A DNA stretch of 62,108 nt from contig LFRW01000022.1 of NCBI GenBank assembly GCA_001512965.1, positions 1-62,108 on the forward strand, given 5' to 3'. The stretch's first letter is position 1. Each line of letters opens with the position of its first letter. Shown here one piece after another: positions 51,732 to 61,493 of this stretch. The notes under the pieces are model-generated. The model ran no database searches and was not told where the DNA came from. It saw only the letters and a list, made by a program, of their open reading frames with translations. Origin of the DNA: Methanomicrobia archaeon DTU008 (GTDB lineage Archaea; Thermoplasmatota; Thermoplasmata; Methanomassiliicoccales; Methanomassiliicoccaceae). The position numbers and the translations under genes were made by a program.

Positions 51732-52751
51732 GTGCTTCTAGCCAAGATACCGCGCGGCGAGGCGGAGGCGTTCCGCAAGAAGTTGGCCCGGAGAGGCATC
51801 GTGAGAAAGGACCGCCGCATCTTCGAACGCGACGGTTTTGTACTGATACCGTTGAAGGATGACGTCGACGTCGCAGAGGTCGTTCACCTGGGGGGCGAGA
51901 TCGAGGAAGGCGACGCCGAGGAGAGGGATTGCTACCGCTCGCCGTTCGACGTGGCGTGCGAGGTGCTCTCCCGCCCGGAACTGGTAGGCATGCTGCCGAG
52001 GAAGTGGGAGAAGGTGGGGGACGTTCTCATCCTGAGGCTCCCTGAGGAGTTGTTGCCGTTCCGAAGGGAGGTCGCGTCCGCCTATGCGCAGGCGGTGGGC
52101 GCCCGGACCGTCCTCCGCGAGGCGGGATGCATCGACGGCATATACCGCCAGCCCAAGATGGAGGTGCTGTTCGGGAAGGACACCGAGACCGTGCACTTCG
52201 AGAACGGCCTGAGGTACAAGCTGGATACCGCGCAGCTGATGTTCTCGTCCGGCAACATCGATGAGAAGCTCCGCATCGCCTCCCTTGACTGCAGGGGGGA
52301 GACCGTTGTGGACATGTTCGCCGGCATTGGCTACTGGACCTTACCGTTCGCATGCCATGCACATGCAGAAAGGGTAATCGCCTGCGAGATCAATCCTGTG
52401 GCCTTCGACTATCTGAAGGAGAATGTGGCGCTGAACGGCGTCGAGCATATCGTCCAGCCTGTGCTGGGCGACAACAGGGACCTTCAAGGGGAAGGCTTCG
52501 CGGACAGGGTGATGATGGGGTACGTCCGGACCACGCATAGGTTCCTGGACAAGGCGTTCTCTCTCGTGCGGCCCGGGGGTATCATACATTATCAGGATAC
52601 GTTCCCTCTCGTCGTCTACCCAGATCAGGCCATGGATCGCCTGGAACGGGCTGCCGGAGGAAGGCGGATAAGGATACTGTTCTCCCGGGAGGTCAAGTCA
52701 TACTCCCCGGGCGTATCGCACATGGTCCTGGACGTCCAGGTTCTGGACTAG
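51732..52751 (+). CDS. taw2: Taw2-like tRNA wybutosine aminocarboxypropyl transferase
   Basis: A 339-residue class I methyltransferase-fold protein of the Trm5/Tyw2 group. The cofactor site is VVDMFAGIGYWTLPFA, then ACEINPVAFDYLKENVALNGV. The motif GDNRDLQGEGFADRVMMGYV points to Taw2 (GDNR, DRVxMG) rather than Trm5 (NPP). It adds the aminocarboxypropyl group from SAM to the wyosine base at position 37 of tRNA-Phe. GTG at 51732 is the start. The end overlaps the next, convergent gene by 4 nt. Confidence 0.8.
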   Translation: MLLAKIPRGEAEAFRKKLARRGIVRKDRRIFERDGFVLIPLKDDVDVAEVVHLGGEIEEGDAEERDCYRSPFDVACEVLSRPELVGMLPRKWEKVGDVLILRLPEELLPFRREVASAYAQAVGARTVLREAGCIDGIYRQPKMEVLFGKDTETVHFENGLRYKLDTAQLMFSSGNIDEKLRIASLDCRGETVVDMFAGIGYWTLPFACHAHAERVIACEINPVAFDYLKENVALNGVEHIVQPVLGDNRDLQGEGFADRVMMGYVRTTHRFLDKAFSLVRPGGIIHYQDTFPLVVYPDQAMDRLERAAGGRRIRILFSREVKSYSPGVSHMVLDVQVLD

Positions 52752-54265
52752 GCGCGCGTGACCTTCTCGCCGCTTCCCGCCGCCTCGAGGAGGAGATGGA
52801 GCGCCTCGTGATACTCATCGCCGGTGGATGACATCAACCTTTGAACGAACGGAGAAAGGTAGTTCCCGAAGTCAATCTCCTCGCGGGTGAACTGCCATGA
52901 CAGGGAGGAATCCTCCCCCATTGCCACCAGGAAAGCGTAAGATACGGAGCGCAGGTCATGACTAGAGCCCCTGGACTTCGTGATAAGTCGGATCACGGCC
53001 GCCTTTCCCTCAGTGAGATAAACCCTGGCGAGCCTATCGGCGTGCGAGGCCGCCGGACCAAGGCCTGCAAATCGGGGGAGCTGGGCCGTGATGCCCCTTG
53101 ACCGCTCCATGCGCTTGGCCTCTGCCACCGCCTGGGCGGGGGTAAGCTCACGGCCTTCCTTGGCCAGCTGCTCGAGGGTTTCGGGTGAGGCCACCTGTGC
53201 CAGGAGTTCCCTGCTATGATCGGCCCAAAGGTCGGCCAGCAGATTGGCCGCCTGATCGGAACGCGTTACCACCGCCATGGGATGATCGGCCAGGAATCCG
53301 GACACCGCTTCGATCTCCGCTTCGCCGCCCCGCAGTCTCGAGAGGAACGCCGATCGGTCGCTGCCGAGGCAGGTCTCCCCTATTATGTAGATCTCCTTTC
53401 CAGATTCACGTATCCTCTTGAGACGCTCGGCAGCGTTCTCCTTCAAGAAAGCAGCATCGGTCATCTCTCCCCGCCTATACCTGGCGGCCAGATCGGCGCT
53501 CACCCGGGATTCGTGGGTCAGATCGCAGCCTTCCCCGTGAAGCTCGAAAGGAACATCGAACTCGAAATCGTCGGTGGGGTCCGCGGCCGCGATGCGGCTG
53601 GCGAGAACGTGAAGCGTATTCACATCTCCGGCGCAGTCAGGGCAGATCTCCAGAGCGACGTTGGCACTCTTCCATCGAACCCTCAATCGTTCCACGGCAT
53701 CACGGTGAGGGCAGCGATGCTCATCATCCATTTCGTAAGGCAGAAGGGAGATCGCTTCTTCCACGTACTGTGCTGGCGGATCAGGGCCGTCAGGCGAGCA
53801 GAATATGTGGTCCTCCATGGAATACATGTGCAGGCGATCGTGCTCCGCGATCTTCCAGAACGCCATCAGCCTCAGTTCGGGATGGTCGAAGTTCTGCACT
53901 CCTATCAGCTTGTCCCTCTCGACCTTGCCTCGGACAGCGTAGCTGACGTCTCCCATTGGAGTCTTGGCCGCAGCGAGGTAGGGCACCTTGCCAGCCTCGG
54001 CCAGGGAGATCGTTGCCGCGTATGCGCGAACCAACTGATCGCCCCAGTTCATTGCGAACTCGAGCTTCTTAGGGTCATCCTTCTTGGCCGCGACCTTGTG
54101 CATCTTGTCCACGGACTTTCGGATGGTGCATCGTCTGCAGTTACGGGCACATTCCGGCATGAGCAGTTCAGGGTCCTCGGCCAGACGGCGGGACCTTTCC
54201 AGAATGTCCTTCTCCAGGGTCTTGGGGGTCTTCTTCACGCCCCGGAACCGTGCCCTCCTTCCCAT
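52748..54265 (-). CDS. Large archaeal hypothetical protein with Cys pairs (possibly DUF530-like)
   Basis: A 505-residue soluble protein of unknown function. An N-terminal Cys group (CARNCRRCTIRKSV) and further Cys-His pairs (HRCPHRDAVERL, ICPDCAGD) suggest zinc or Fe-S binding. The C-terminal half is helical with a SHADRLARVYLTEG stretch. It resembles the archaeal DUF530 family in length and Cys layout, but this is from memory. It starts 31 nt before a divergent region shared with the DUF835 gene. Confidence 0.6.
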   Translation of the reverse strand: MGRRARFRGVKKTPKTLEKDILERSRRLAEDPELLMPECARNCRRCTIRKSVDKMHKVAAKKDDPKKLEFAMNWGDQLVRAYAATISLAEAGKVPYLAAAKTPMGDVSYAVRGKVERDKLIGVQNFDHPELRLMAFWKIAEHDRLHMYSMEDHIFCSPDGPDPPAQYVEEAISLLPYEMDDEHRCPHRDAVERLRVRWKSANVALEICPDCAGDVNTLHVLASRIAAADPTDDFEFDVPFELHGEGCDLTHESRVSADLAARYRRGEMTDAAFLKENAAERLKRIRESGKEIYIIGETCLGSDRSAFLSRLRGGEAEIEAVSGFLADHPMAVVTRSDQAANLLADLWADHSRELLAQVASPETLEQLAKEGRELTPAQAVAEAKRMERSRGITAQLPRFAGLGPAASHADRLARVYLTEGKAAVIRLITKSRGSSHDLRSVSYAFLVAMGEDSSLSWQFTREEIDFGNYLSPFVQRLMSSTGDEYHEALHLLLEAAGSGEKVTRA

Positions 54266-54500
54266 GGTCCACCCCTAGGAGGAAAGAGCGGTTAAAACAT
54301 TCGGTCCCATGATCTCTCCTGAACGCCACTGGGCATTGTCCACATGTAGGCGGGCGTCATGGGAAAGGCCTGCCTCGGCTCCGTGCTGCTCCGCGGGACC
54401 ATGCAGGTCATGCATCATGGGCATGTGGATGGCCCCTGAAGAGGATCGTCGTCCGACCGGTGCCGAGGACTGCGGATGGAGCGGTGACTTCTCGCCTGCA

Positions 54501-55259
54501 ATGGCCCTGTCAAAGAATATTTATGAACGCATCCCATTGCAGCGCCGGGATGCATTGACAGAGGGGCGGGATTACTATCGGGGCCTTATCAAGGGCTACG
54601 AGGAAGGCCTGAACCGCGCCTGGGATGAACTTATCGGATTGACGACGAAGGGATACTCCTCGCGCGAGATTCAGGTAATGGCGAAGAGCAAACGGCAGTC
54701 CATCGGTCAGATCGTTCGGGAGCGAAAGATCAGGGTGCGGAACGAGACTGGCGTGGACCTGTTCATGCAGACATCCAATGCGATGACGTCGGAGGTCCTC
54801 CCTGGAAGAGCCTTCCTCATAGAATCCGGGATGGGCAACGCATTGAAGGTCTTCGACGAGCTTCTTGCATCAGGATATGACGGCCTGATAATATCGAGGA
54901 AGTATCCCGGCGACATAAGGAACCATATCTCGGGTGACCCGCAGATGATGTGGCTGACGCGACAGGAGAGGGGGATGGGGGTCGATTACCCATGCCTATC
55001 TCCATCCGACCAGGGGGTCATAAGCAGCACCGTGATTAGGTTCATGAGGGAAGGAGAGCGCCGCGTGGTGATGTTCGAAGGGGTCGACTACATGCTATTG
55101 CAAGGCAACGACTTCCAGGCCGTGGCCAAGTTCCTGCATGGGCTGATAGACCATGCGATATCCACTCGCAGCATCCTGTTGATACCAATAAACCCGGTCG
55201 CTTTCGAGGAGAAAGACCTGCGAAAGTTAGAGAACATCGCCTATGTGCTCTCATCCTGA
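54501..55259 (+). CDS. DUF835-domain protein
   Basis: A 252-residue protein. The first half carries a LuxR-like helix pattern (IGLTTKGYSSREIQVMAKSKRQS). The C-terminal half fits DUF835, an archaeal domain of unknown role in signalling, with GRAFLIES, GLIISRKYP, RRVVMFEGVDYML and ILLIPINP. The start is uncertain: ATG at 54501 is chosen, but a TATA-like AATATTTATG at 54517-54526 lies inside it, so a TTG at 54555 is a real alternative. The 3' end overlaps alba by 19 nt. Confidence 0.7.
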   Translation: MALSKNIYERIPLQRRDALTEGRDYYRGLIKGYEEGLNRAWDELIGLTTKGYSSREIQVMAKSKRQSIGQIVRERKIRVRNETGVDLFMQTSNAMTSEVLPGRAFLIESGMGNALKVFDELLASGYDGLIISRKYPGDIRNHISGDPQMMWLTRQERGMGVDYPCLSPSDQGVISSTVIRFMREGERRVVMFEGVDYMLLQGNDFQAVAKFLHGLIDHAISTRSILLIPINPVAFEEKDLRKLENIAYVLSS

Positions 55260-55534
55260 GCATGGGCGAGGACGATCGTGATGGACGATACCTTCATCAT
55301 CCGTCCATCGTCAGCGGCCACTTCCTCGGTGCCGATCGATACGTCCGCCTTGACGTTCTTCACGTATCGGCGGCGCACTATCTCCGCAACGTCCACGGCT
55401 TTGCTGATGGCTTTCCCGCGAGCCTTGATGATGACCTCAGAGGAGCCTTCCTTGAACTGCGAGGTCACGGCCAAGATGTAGCTGGAGACAGGCTTGTTCC
55501 CCACGAACACTATGTTATCGTCGCCGTTCAGCAT
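55241..55534 (-). CDS. albA: DNA/RNA-binding protein Alba
   Basis: A 97-residue Alba chromatin protein. The N-terminal IVFVGNKPVSSYILAV includes the conserved Lys near the nucleic-acid surface, followed by IIKARGKAISKAVDVAEIVRRR. Alba packs DNA and RNA as dimers in archaea. It runs convergent to the DUF835 gene and lies 18 nt from the Bat-like regulator on the same strand, so both may be in one transcript. Confidence 0.92.
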   Translation of the reverse strand: MLNGDDNIVFVGNKPVSSYILAVTSQFKEGSSEVIIKARGKAISKAVDVAEIVRRRYVKNVKADVSIGTEEVAADDGRMMKVSSITIVLAHAQDEST

Positions 55535-55552
55535 GATCGCCCCTGCTTGCGC

Positions 55553-56191
55553 TCAGTACTGCCGGTGCTCTTCAAAGTACCGCTGCATTATACGCCGCTG
55601 CCCCTTTCGAAGTATCTCCGACAGCGTCGAGATGGATATGCCGAACTGATCGGCCAATTCCTTCAAGCCTATGCGTCTAGGGTGATCGAAATAGCCCCTC
55701 TCGAAGGCCATGCGGGTGATCTGTTCCTGCCTCATGGTCAGATCGTCATTGTCGGCGATCTCCGTCAGCCTCACAAGCTTGGGATCTGCGTTAAGCTTCT
55801 CCAGGGACTCTATCAGTTCCTTGAACGCGGACTTCTTTGTCACCAGCATCGTCCATTGCATCCGCCCATCCGAGGTGGTGGTGGACCGGGTGAGGAAGCA
55901 CTCGGTCCCGGCGAGCACCCGGCATACCATGCACTGATTCGTGGAGAACGCCGCCAGCACCTTCGCTTTGTTTATCGCGCTGACGTCCACGTTGAATATG
56001 TTGGGGTTCTTGCGAACCGACTCGATGACCTTTGGGAGGTCCTCGGCGTTCTGTACCTCTATCTGGACAAGATCGCGGACCTCGGCATCGACCAATTTCG
56101 AATTGATCAGCTTCACCACGGACGGGTATTGATTCACCACCTCCGTGATCCAATTGTCTGGCATGGCCAGTGTTATACTGCCCTCCATCAT
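55553..56191 (-). CDS. Bat-type regulator with C-terminal HTH-10
   Basis: A 212-residue protein with a C-terminal HTH-10 domain (RRIGLKELADQFGISISTLSE, then ILRKGQRRIMQRYF) as in haloarchaeal bacterio-opsin activator-like regulators. The N-terminal part (about residues 1-130) has two Cys in the NQCMVCRVLAGTECF segment that could sense metals or redox state. It lies upstream of alba and downstream of the glutamate dehydrogenase gene. Confidence 0.82.
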   Translation of the reverse strand: MMEGSITLAMPDNWITEVVNQYPSVVKLINSKLVDAEVRDLVQIEVQNAEDLPKVIESVRKNPNIFNVDVSAINKAKVLAAFSTNQCMVCRVLAGTECFLTRSTTTSDGRMQWTMLVTKKSAFKELIESLEKLNADPKLVRLTEIADNDDLTMRQEQITRMAFERGYFDHPRRIGLKELADQFGISISTLSEILRKGQRRIMQRYFEEHRQY

Positions 56192-56213
56192 GCATTAACA
56201 CCTATCAACACCT

Positions 56214-57488
56214 TCAGGGATAGATCCCTCTCAACTTGGTCGCCTGAACGACCTCTCCCACCGCCAGGAGGTACGCCGCGGTCCTCATGTCCACCTCCCT
56301 TGCCCCAGCAGTGGCATAGACTCGGGCGAAGGCGTAGGTCATGATGTCGTTCAGACGGTTCTTGATCTCAGCATTGGACCAGAAGAGGAATTGCAGATCC
56401 TGCACCCATTCGAAGTAGGATACCGTCACCCCCCCAGCATTGCACAGAATGTCCGGTATCAGCAGTATTCCCTTTTCATAGAGGATCTGGTCCGCCTCGG
56501 GCGTGGTCGGCCCGTTGGCGCCCTCGGCCACGATGCGTGCCCCAATACGGTCGGCGTTCGCCGAGGTGATCACGTTCTCCAAGGCGGCAGGCACCAGAAC
56601 TGTGCAATCTAGCTCCAACAGTTCATCATTGGTTATGCTCGTCGCCCCTGGATAGCCCATCACCGAACCGGTGAGCCGCTTGTGCTCGTGCACGCTCACG
56701 GGGTCGAGCCCGGCTGGATCGTATATGCCGCCAGAGGAGTCGGAGAGGGCGACTATCTTCAGACCGAGCTCGTCCCTCAAGAGGCGGGCGGCGTTCCATC
56801 CGACATTGCCGAAGCCTTGCACCACGGCGGTGGCCTCGCTGGACCTCAGACCTGCCATGGCCATCGCCTCCCTGACACAGTAGGTCAGCCCTCGTGATGT
56901 CGCCTCTTCCCTTCCCTCGGAGCCGCCGAGCGACAAGGGTTTCCCGGTGACCACGCCGGGAACCGAGTACCCGACGTTCATGGAATATGTGTCCATGATC
57001 CATGCCATCACCTGGGAGTCGGTGTACATGTCCGGCGCTGGTATGTCGACGTGCGGCCCTATGATGGGCATGATCTCTGACGCGTACCGCCGCGTCATTC
57101 TCTCCAGCTCTCCCCTGCTCATCTTCTTGGGATCGCATATCACGCCGCCCTTGGAACCGCCGTATGGAAGTCCGACCGTGGCACATTTCCATGTCATCCA
57201 CATGGCCAATGCGCGAACCTCATCAAGTGTTACCGCGGGATGATACCGCACCCCTCCCTTGCACGGCCCCCTGGCGAAGTTGTGCTGGACACGAAAACCC
57301 GTGAAGACCTTGATGGTGCCGTCGTCCATCGTTACCGGGAAGTTCACCGTGAACTCCCGCTTGGGCCGGGTCATGAGGTCGATCATTCCTTGATCTAGGC
57401 CAAGCAGTTCCCCCACCCGCTGCACCTGACTGATCGCCACCTGATATGGACCGGCCTGATCGCCCACAGCTATACCTCCCCAACCCAT
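56214..57488 (-). CDS. gdhA: Glutamate dehydrogenase
   Basis: A 424-residue enzyme linking 2-oxoglutarate and ammonia to glutamate. The substrate-binding stretch GPCKGGVRYHPAVTLDEVRALAMWMTWKCA with the catalytic Lys region, GGSKGGVICDP, and the Rossmann fold TAVVQGFGNVGWNAARLL are all present. It is of hexameric, archaeal length. The cofactor choice (NAD or NADP) is not obvious from the site. It starts divergent from polX. Confidence 0.93.
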   Translation of the reverse strand: MGWGGIAVGDQAGPYQVAISQVQRVGELLGLDQGMIDLMTRPKREFTVNFPVTMDDGTIKVFTGFRVQHNFARGPCKGGVRYHPAVTLDEVRALAMWMTWKCATVGLPYGGSKGGVICDPKKMSRGELERMTRRYASEIMPIIGPHVDIPAPDMYTDSQVMAWIMDTYSMNVGYSVPGVVTGKPLSLGGSEGREEATSRGLTYCVREAMAMAGLRSSEATAVVQGFGNVGWNAARLLRDELGLKIVALSDSSGGIYDPAGLDPVSVHEHKRLTGSVMGYPGATSITNDELLELDCTVLVPAALENVITSANADRIGARIVAEGANGPTTPEADQILYEKGILLIPDILCNAGGVTVSYFEWVQDLQFLFWSNAEIKNRLNDIMTYAFARVYATAGAREVDMRTAAYLLAVGEVVQATKLRGIYP

Positions 57489-57561
57489 TCGACCTTAACG
57501 GGCGTAAGTCCGAGATGCGTTCATCAAATTTATAGACGAGCTTTGTTGATTATAATGTTCG

Positions 57562-59286
57562 TTGAGCAACGCCGAGATCGCTCAGATGCTCCATGAGTTC
57601 GCAGACCTGATGGAGCTGCAGGGAGATGTGTTCAAGCAGAACGCCTATCGTCGGGCCGCGCGTGGAGTGGAAGCTCTGGAGGAGGACATCCGCCAGGTCA
57701 TCGAGGAAGGAAGGCTGGAGCAGATCCCGGGCGTCGGCAAGGGCATCGCATTGAGGATCCGGGAGATGGTGGAGACCGGCGGCTCCAAGGAGCTCGAGAA
57801 GCTAAGGCTCTCCTTCCCTCCGGGCCTGTCAGAGGTCATGATGGTCCCAGAGGTCGGACCGCGCACCGCGGCAAGGCTGTACCGCGAGCTTGGCGTGACG
57901 AACCTTGAGCAACTGAAGAGAGCGGCCATGGAACATAGGATACGCGAGCTTCCTGGCTTCGGGGAGCGTTCGGAAGAGAACATCCTGAAGGGGATCGATC
58001 TGGTGGAGCGACATGGTCGCCGCATGCTGCTGTCCGACGCTCTAGCGAAAGGTGAGGCGCTGGCAGAGCATGTTCGCTCTTCGGGCTTCCCCCTTGTCTC
58101 GGTGGCGGGTTCCATGCGACGTATGAGGGAGACCGTGGGGGACGTGGACATCCTCGTGGGGACCGACCGGCCCGATGAGGCCATGAAGGTGTTCGTGTCG
58201 TACCCGCATGTCGAAAGTACGATCGTCCGGGGAGGTAGGAAGACGAGCGTACGGCTTGCCGACGGTACCCAGGCGGACATGCGCGTCGTTCCTGAAGCCA
58301 GCTACGGCGCCGCGCTGCAATATTTCACCGGCTCGAAGGAGCATAACATCAAATTGCGCAGGTTGGCCATCCGCAAGGGGCTCCGGCTCAACGAATACGG
58401 CCTGTTCGATGCCAGCGGCAACAACCTGGTCGCCGGCAAGCCGGAGGAGGAGATATATCGGTTGCTCGGCCTGCAGCCCATGCCTCCCGAGCTCCGAGAG
58501 GACCGGGGGGAGATCGAAGCGGCGGCCGAAGGGCGCCTTCCCGTGCTGGTCGAGCAAGGCGACATACGGGGCGACCTTCACATCCACACCGTGATGAGCG
58601 ACGGCCACGGGACCATGAGGGAGATGGTCATGGCGGCGATGAAGCGCGGGTACGAATATGTCGGGCTCACCGATCATTCCGCATCGCTGCATGTCGCCCA
58701 CGGCCTCGATGACGACGAGCTACTGGCCTCCATCGAGCAGGCCCATCGGCTCGGCGATGAACTGGGATTTCCGATATTGCGGGGCGCCGAGGTGGACATA
58801 CTGGAGGATGGCACGCTCGATTATCCCAAAGAAGTGCTGGACCAGCTTGACTACGTGATAGGCTCGGTGCATACCCGTTTCAAGATGGGGGTCGATGAGA
58901 TGACCGAACGGGTGGTCCGGGCCATCCGCAGCGGCCGCATGAACATTCTCGGCCACCCCACGGGGAGGCTGCTGGGACGAAGGGAGGCGTACTCCATAGA
59001 TCTGGACACGGTCATGGACGAGGCAAGGGAGAACAGGGTGGCGCTGGAGGTGAACGGCTTCCCCGACCGGCTGGACCTTAACGACGTCAACTGCCGAAAG
59101 GCGAAGGAGAAGGGCGTGATGGTGGTCCTGAACACCGATGCGCACCGGGAAGCGAACCTGTCCAACATGCGACTTGCGGTAGGGACGGCTCGGAGAGGAT
59201 GGCTGGAGCCTGAGAACGTGCTCAACTGTCTTCCCTATTCGCAGCTCAAGGCCGTGCTGTCGCGCAAAACGGACGAAAGTATTTGA
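57562..59286 (+). CDS. polX: Family X DNA polymerase with PHP domain
   Basis: A 574-residue PolX. N-terminal helix-hairpin-helix repeats (LEQIPGVGKGIALRIREM, ELPGFGERSEENI) precede the polymerase site RETVGDVDILVG and ADMRVV (catalytic Asp residues), and the C-terminal PHP domain has GDLHIHTVMSDG, GLTDHSAS and LNTDAHRE. It serves base-excision gap filling with 3'-5' exonuclease activity in relatives. The start is TTG at 57562, with TATA-like TTTATAGAC about 30 nt upstream. Confidence 0.92.
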   Translation: MSNAEIAQMLHEFADLMELQGDVFKQNAYRRAARGVEALEEDIRQVIEEGRLEQIPGVGKGIALRIREMVETGGSKELEKLRLSFPPGLSEVMMVPEVGPRTAARLYRELGVTNLEQLKRAAMEHRIRELPGFGERSEENILKGIDLVERHGRRMLLSDALAKGEALAEHVRSSGFPLVSVAGSMRRMRETVGDVDILVGTDRPDEAMKVFVSYPHVESTIVRGGRKTSVRLADGTQADMRVVPEASYGAALQYFTGSKEHNIKLRRLAIRKGLRLNEYGLFDASGNNLVAGKPEEEIYRLLGLQPMPPELREDRGEIEAAAEGRLPVLVEQGDIRGDLHIHTVMSDGHGTMREMVMAAMKRGYEYVGLTDHSASLHVAHGLDDDELLASIEQAHRLGDELGFPILRGAEVDILEDGTLDYPKEVLDQLDYVIGSVHTRFKMGVDEMTERVVRAIRSGRMNILGHPTGRLLGRREAYSIDLDTVMDEARENRVALEVNGFPDRLDLNDVNCRKAKEKGVMVVLNTDAHREANLSNMRLAVGTARRGWLEPENVLNCLPYSQLKAVLSRKTDESI

Positions 59287-59319
59287 CCCGGCCAAGTGCT
59301 TAATGCCTCTGGTCTTAGC

Positions 59320-60252
59320 ATGAACGTTGATGAGGTGGCGAGTTCCATCAAGAGGATGGAGATAAGGGGCGCCGGGCTGATCGCCCGCTCGGCGGCGGAA
59401 GCGCTAAAGCACGCCGCCCAGGAATACCGGGGGGACGATGTGGCGGCCTTACGTCAGAAGCTGGAGAAGAGCAGGAGGACCCTCGTGGAATCCCGCCCCA
59501 CCGCCATATCGTTATGGAACGCCGTGCAGGCCACGATGCGTGGGGCGCAAGACGCGGCATCGGTGGAGGAGTTGCGGGACATCGTGTCGTCCAACGCCGA
59601 TCGTTTCATCGAACGCTCGTCCCGTGCGGTGGAGACCATAGGGAAGTTCGGGGCGAAAAGACTGAAAGATGGCATGAGGGTGATGACCCATTGCAACAGC
59701 AAGGCGGCCCTCAGCGTGATCAAGACCGCTCACGCCAATGGCCTGGACATCGAGGTGTATGCCACCGAATCCCGACCGTGGAGGCAGGGCCTTCTAACGG
59801 TGAAGGACCTGAGCGACGCGGGAGTGCCTTGCACCCTGATAATCGATTCAGCGATGCGCTGGGCCATGAAGGACGTCGATGCGGTCTTCGTAGGCGCCGA
59901 CACCATATGTTCGAACGGCGCGCTGATAAACAAGATCGGTACGTCACAGATGGCCATGGCCGCCAGTGATTCGCGCGTTCCCTTCATGGTATGCGCCGAG
60001 ACGTACAAGTTCTCGCCCCGCACCTTGAGCGGGGAGATGGTCGAGATCGAGGAGAGGGATGCTTCGGAGGTCGTCGATCCAAACCTTCTGCCTCCAGGGG
60101 TGAGGATCAGGAACCCCGTGTTCGATGCCACTCCTCCCGAGTACATCGATTCGCTGATAACCGAGGTAGGGGTCATCTCTCCCTATGCCGCATACGAGGT
60201 CATAGTCAGGGAGTTCGGGCAGACGAGCATATTCGAGGATATGGAGGACTGA
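59320..60252 (+). CDS. Ribose-1,5-bisphosphate isomerase
   Basis: A 310-residue protein of the eIF2B-related isomerase family (e2b2). The catalytic Cys is in VMTHCNSKAAL, and the catalytic Asp in GADTICSNGALINKIGT. It converts ribose-1,5-bisphosphate to ribulose-1,5-bisphosphate in the archaeal AMP pathway. ATG at 59320 is the natural start (MNVDEVASSIKRMEIRGAG). RuBisCO follows after 2 nt. Confidence 0.93.
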   Translation: MNVDEVASSIKRMEIRGAGLIARSAAEALKHAAQEYRGDDVAALRQKLEKSRRTLVESRPTAISLWNAVQATMRGAQDAASVEELRDIVSSNADRFIERSSRAVETIGKFGAKRLKDGMRVMTHCNSKAALSVIKTAHANGLDIEVYATESRPWRQGLLTVKDLSDAGVPCTLIIDSAMRWAMKDVDAVFVGADTICSNGALINKIGTSQMAMAASDSRVPFMVCAETYKFSPRTLSGEMVEIEERDASEVVDPNLLPPGVRIRNPVFDATPPEYIDSLITEVGVISPYAAYEVIVREFGQTSIFEDMED

Positions 60253-60254
60253 GT

Positions 60255-61493
60255 ATGGAATATTCGGACCGCTACCTGCATCTGGGCGAGAGCGTCGACC
60301 CGGACGAGTACGTCATATGCAAGTACAAGATGAAGACCGAGCTGGACCCAAGGAAGGCCGCCGTGGCTATAGCCACGGAGCAGTCCACCGGCACATGGAC
60401 CGGGATATCCACCCTGAACGACACCATCCTCGAACGATACGGCGCCAAGGTGACGGACATCTCTGGCAACGTGGCCACGATCGCCTTCCCGGCCGATGAT
60501 TTCTCCATCGACATCGGAGGCATCCCCCAGGTGCTCAGCGTCATCGCGGGCAACCTCTTCGGCCTGGAAGCCCTTAAGGGTGTGAGGCTGGAGGACGTGT
60601 TCTTTCCCCGCTCCATATTGGAGCAGTTCAAGGGACCCAAGTTCGGCATCCAGGGAATGAGGGACATCCTGAAACGTCCGAAGAAGCCGCTTGTCGGCAC
60701 AATAGTCAAACCGAAGATCGGGTTGCCGCCCCAGGGCTATGCCGACTACATCTACGAGTCAGGGATGGGGGGCCTGACCAATGGCAAGGACGACGAGACG
60801 CTGTCCAATCAAAGGTTCTGCCCCCTGGAGGACCGTGTGGTCGCCGTAGCGGAGGCCATCGACCGCGTCAAGGACGAGACGGGGCACACCATGATGCATG
60901 CGATCAACGTCTCCACCAACGGACATCAGATCCTGGAGGTCGCTGAGAGGGCCCAGGAACTTGGGGCGTCGGAGCTCATGGTCGATGTGATAACCTGCGG
61001 TTTCGCAGCGGTGCAGGCGCTCGCCGAAGACCCGTCCATAAAGGTGCCCATCCATGTACACCGGACGATGCATGGGGCCATCACCCGCAACCCGGACCTA
61101 GGCATCGCAATGGTGGTGTTCTCCAAGCTGGTGCGCATGTGCGGCGGCGACGCCCTTCACGTTGGCACGTTCGGAGTGGGGAAGATGAGCGGGGCGGCTG
61201 ATGAGGACCTTGCCAATCAGAAGGCATGCGTCGATACCGGCGTGCCATACAAGCCCGTGATGCCTGTATGTTCTGGAGGCATGCATCCCGCCCTCGTCGA
61301 GCCGCTGGTGAAGATAACCGGCCTGGACGTTCAGATCCAGGCGGGCGGTGGAGTGGCTGGCCATCCTGGAGGGGTCCGCGGTGGCGCAATGGCCATGTCC
61401 CAGGCGGTGGACGCCGCCTCGGCCGGCATCGCCCTGAAGGACTATGCGGCAGATCACAAGGAACTGAGGGAAGCGATCGAGAAGTGGGGATGA
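60255..61493 (+). CDS. rbcL: Type III ribulose bisphosphate carboxylase
   Basis: A 412-residue archaeal RuBisCO large subunit. Active-site residues are all present: GTIVKPKIGLPP (Lys175 equivalent), GGLTNGKDDE (carbamylated Lys), HVHRTMHGA, HVGTFGVGKMSG, PVCSGGMHP and GGGVAGHPGGVRGGA. The ATG at 60255 lies 2 nt after the isomerase stop. It makes two 3-phosphoglycerate from RuBP and CO2, in nucleotide salvage and not in a full Calvin cycle, as no phosphoribulokinase is seen. It overlaps the next gene (ATGA). Confidence 0.95.
   Translation: MEYSDRYLHLGESVDPDEYVICKYKMKTELDPRKAAVAIATEQSTGTWTGISTLNDTILERYGAKVTDISGNVATIAFPADDFSIDIGGIPQVLSVIAGNLFGLEALKGVRLEDVFFPRSILEQFKGPKFGIQGMRDILKRPKKPLVGTIVKPKIGLPPQGYADYIYESGMGGLTNGKDDETLSNQRFCPLEDRVVAVAEAIDRVKDETGHTMMHAINVSTNGHQILEVAERAQELGASELMVDVITCGFAAVQALAEDPSIKVPIHVHRTMHGAITRNPDLGIAMVVFSKLVRMCGGDALHVGTFGVGKMSGAADEDLANQKACVDTGVPYKPVMPVCSGGMHPALVEPLVKITGLDVQIQAGGGVAGHPGGVRGGAMAMSQAVDAASAGIALKDYAADHKELREAIEKWG

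Noticed and set aside
53216-54295. 359-codon frame antisense to the large Cys-pair protein
   Set aside because: The minus strand has the more protein-like composition with Cys pairs; no start signal on the plus strand.
55262-56344. 360-codon frame antisense to alba and the Bat-like regulator
   Set aside because: It spans three real minus-strand genes and an intergenic gap and has no protein-family features.
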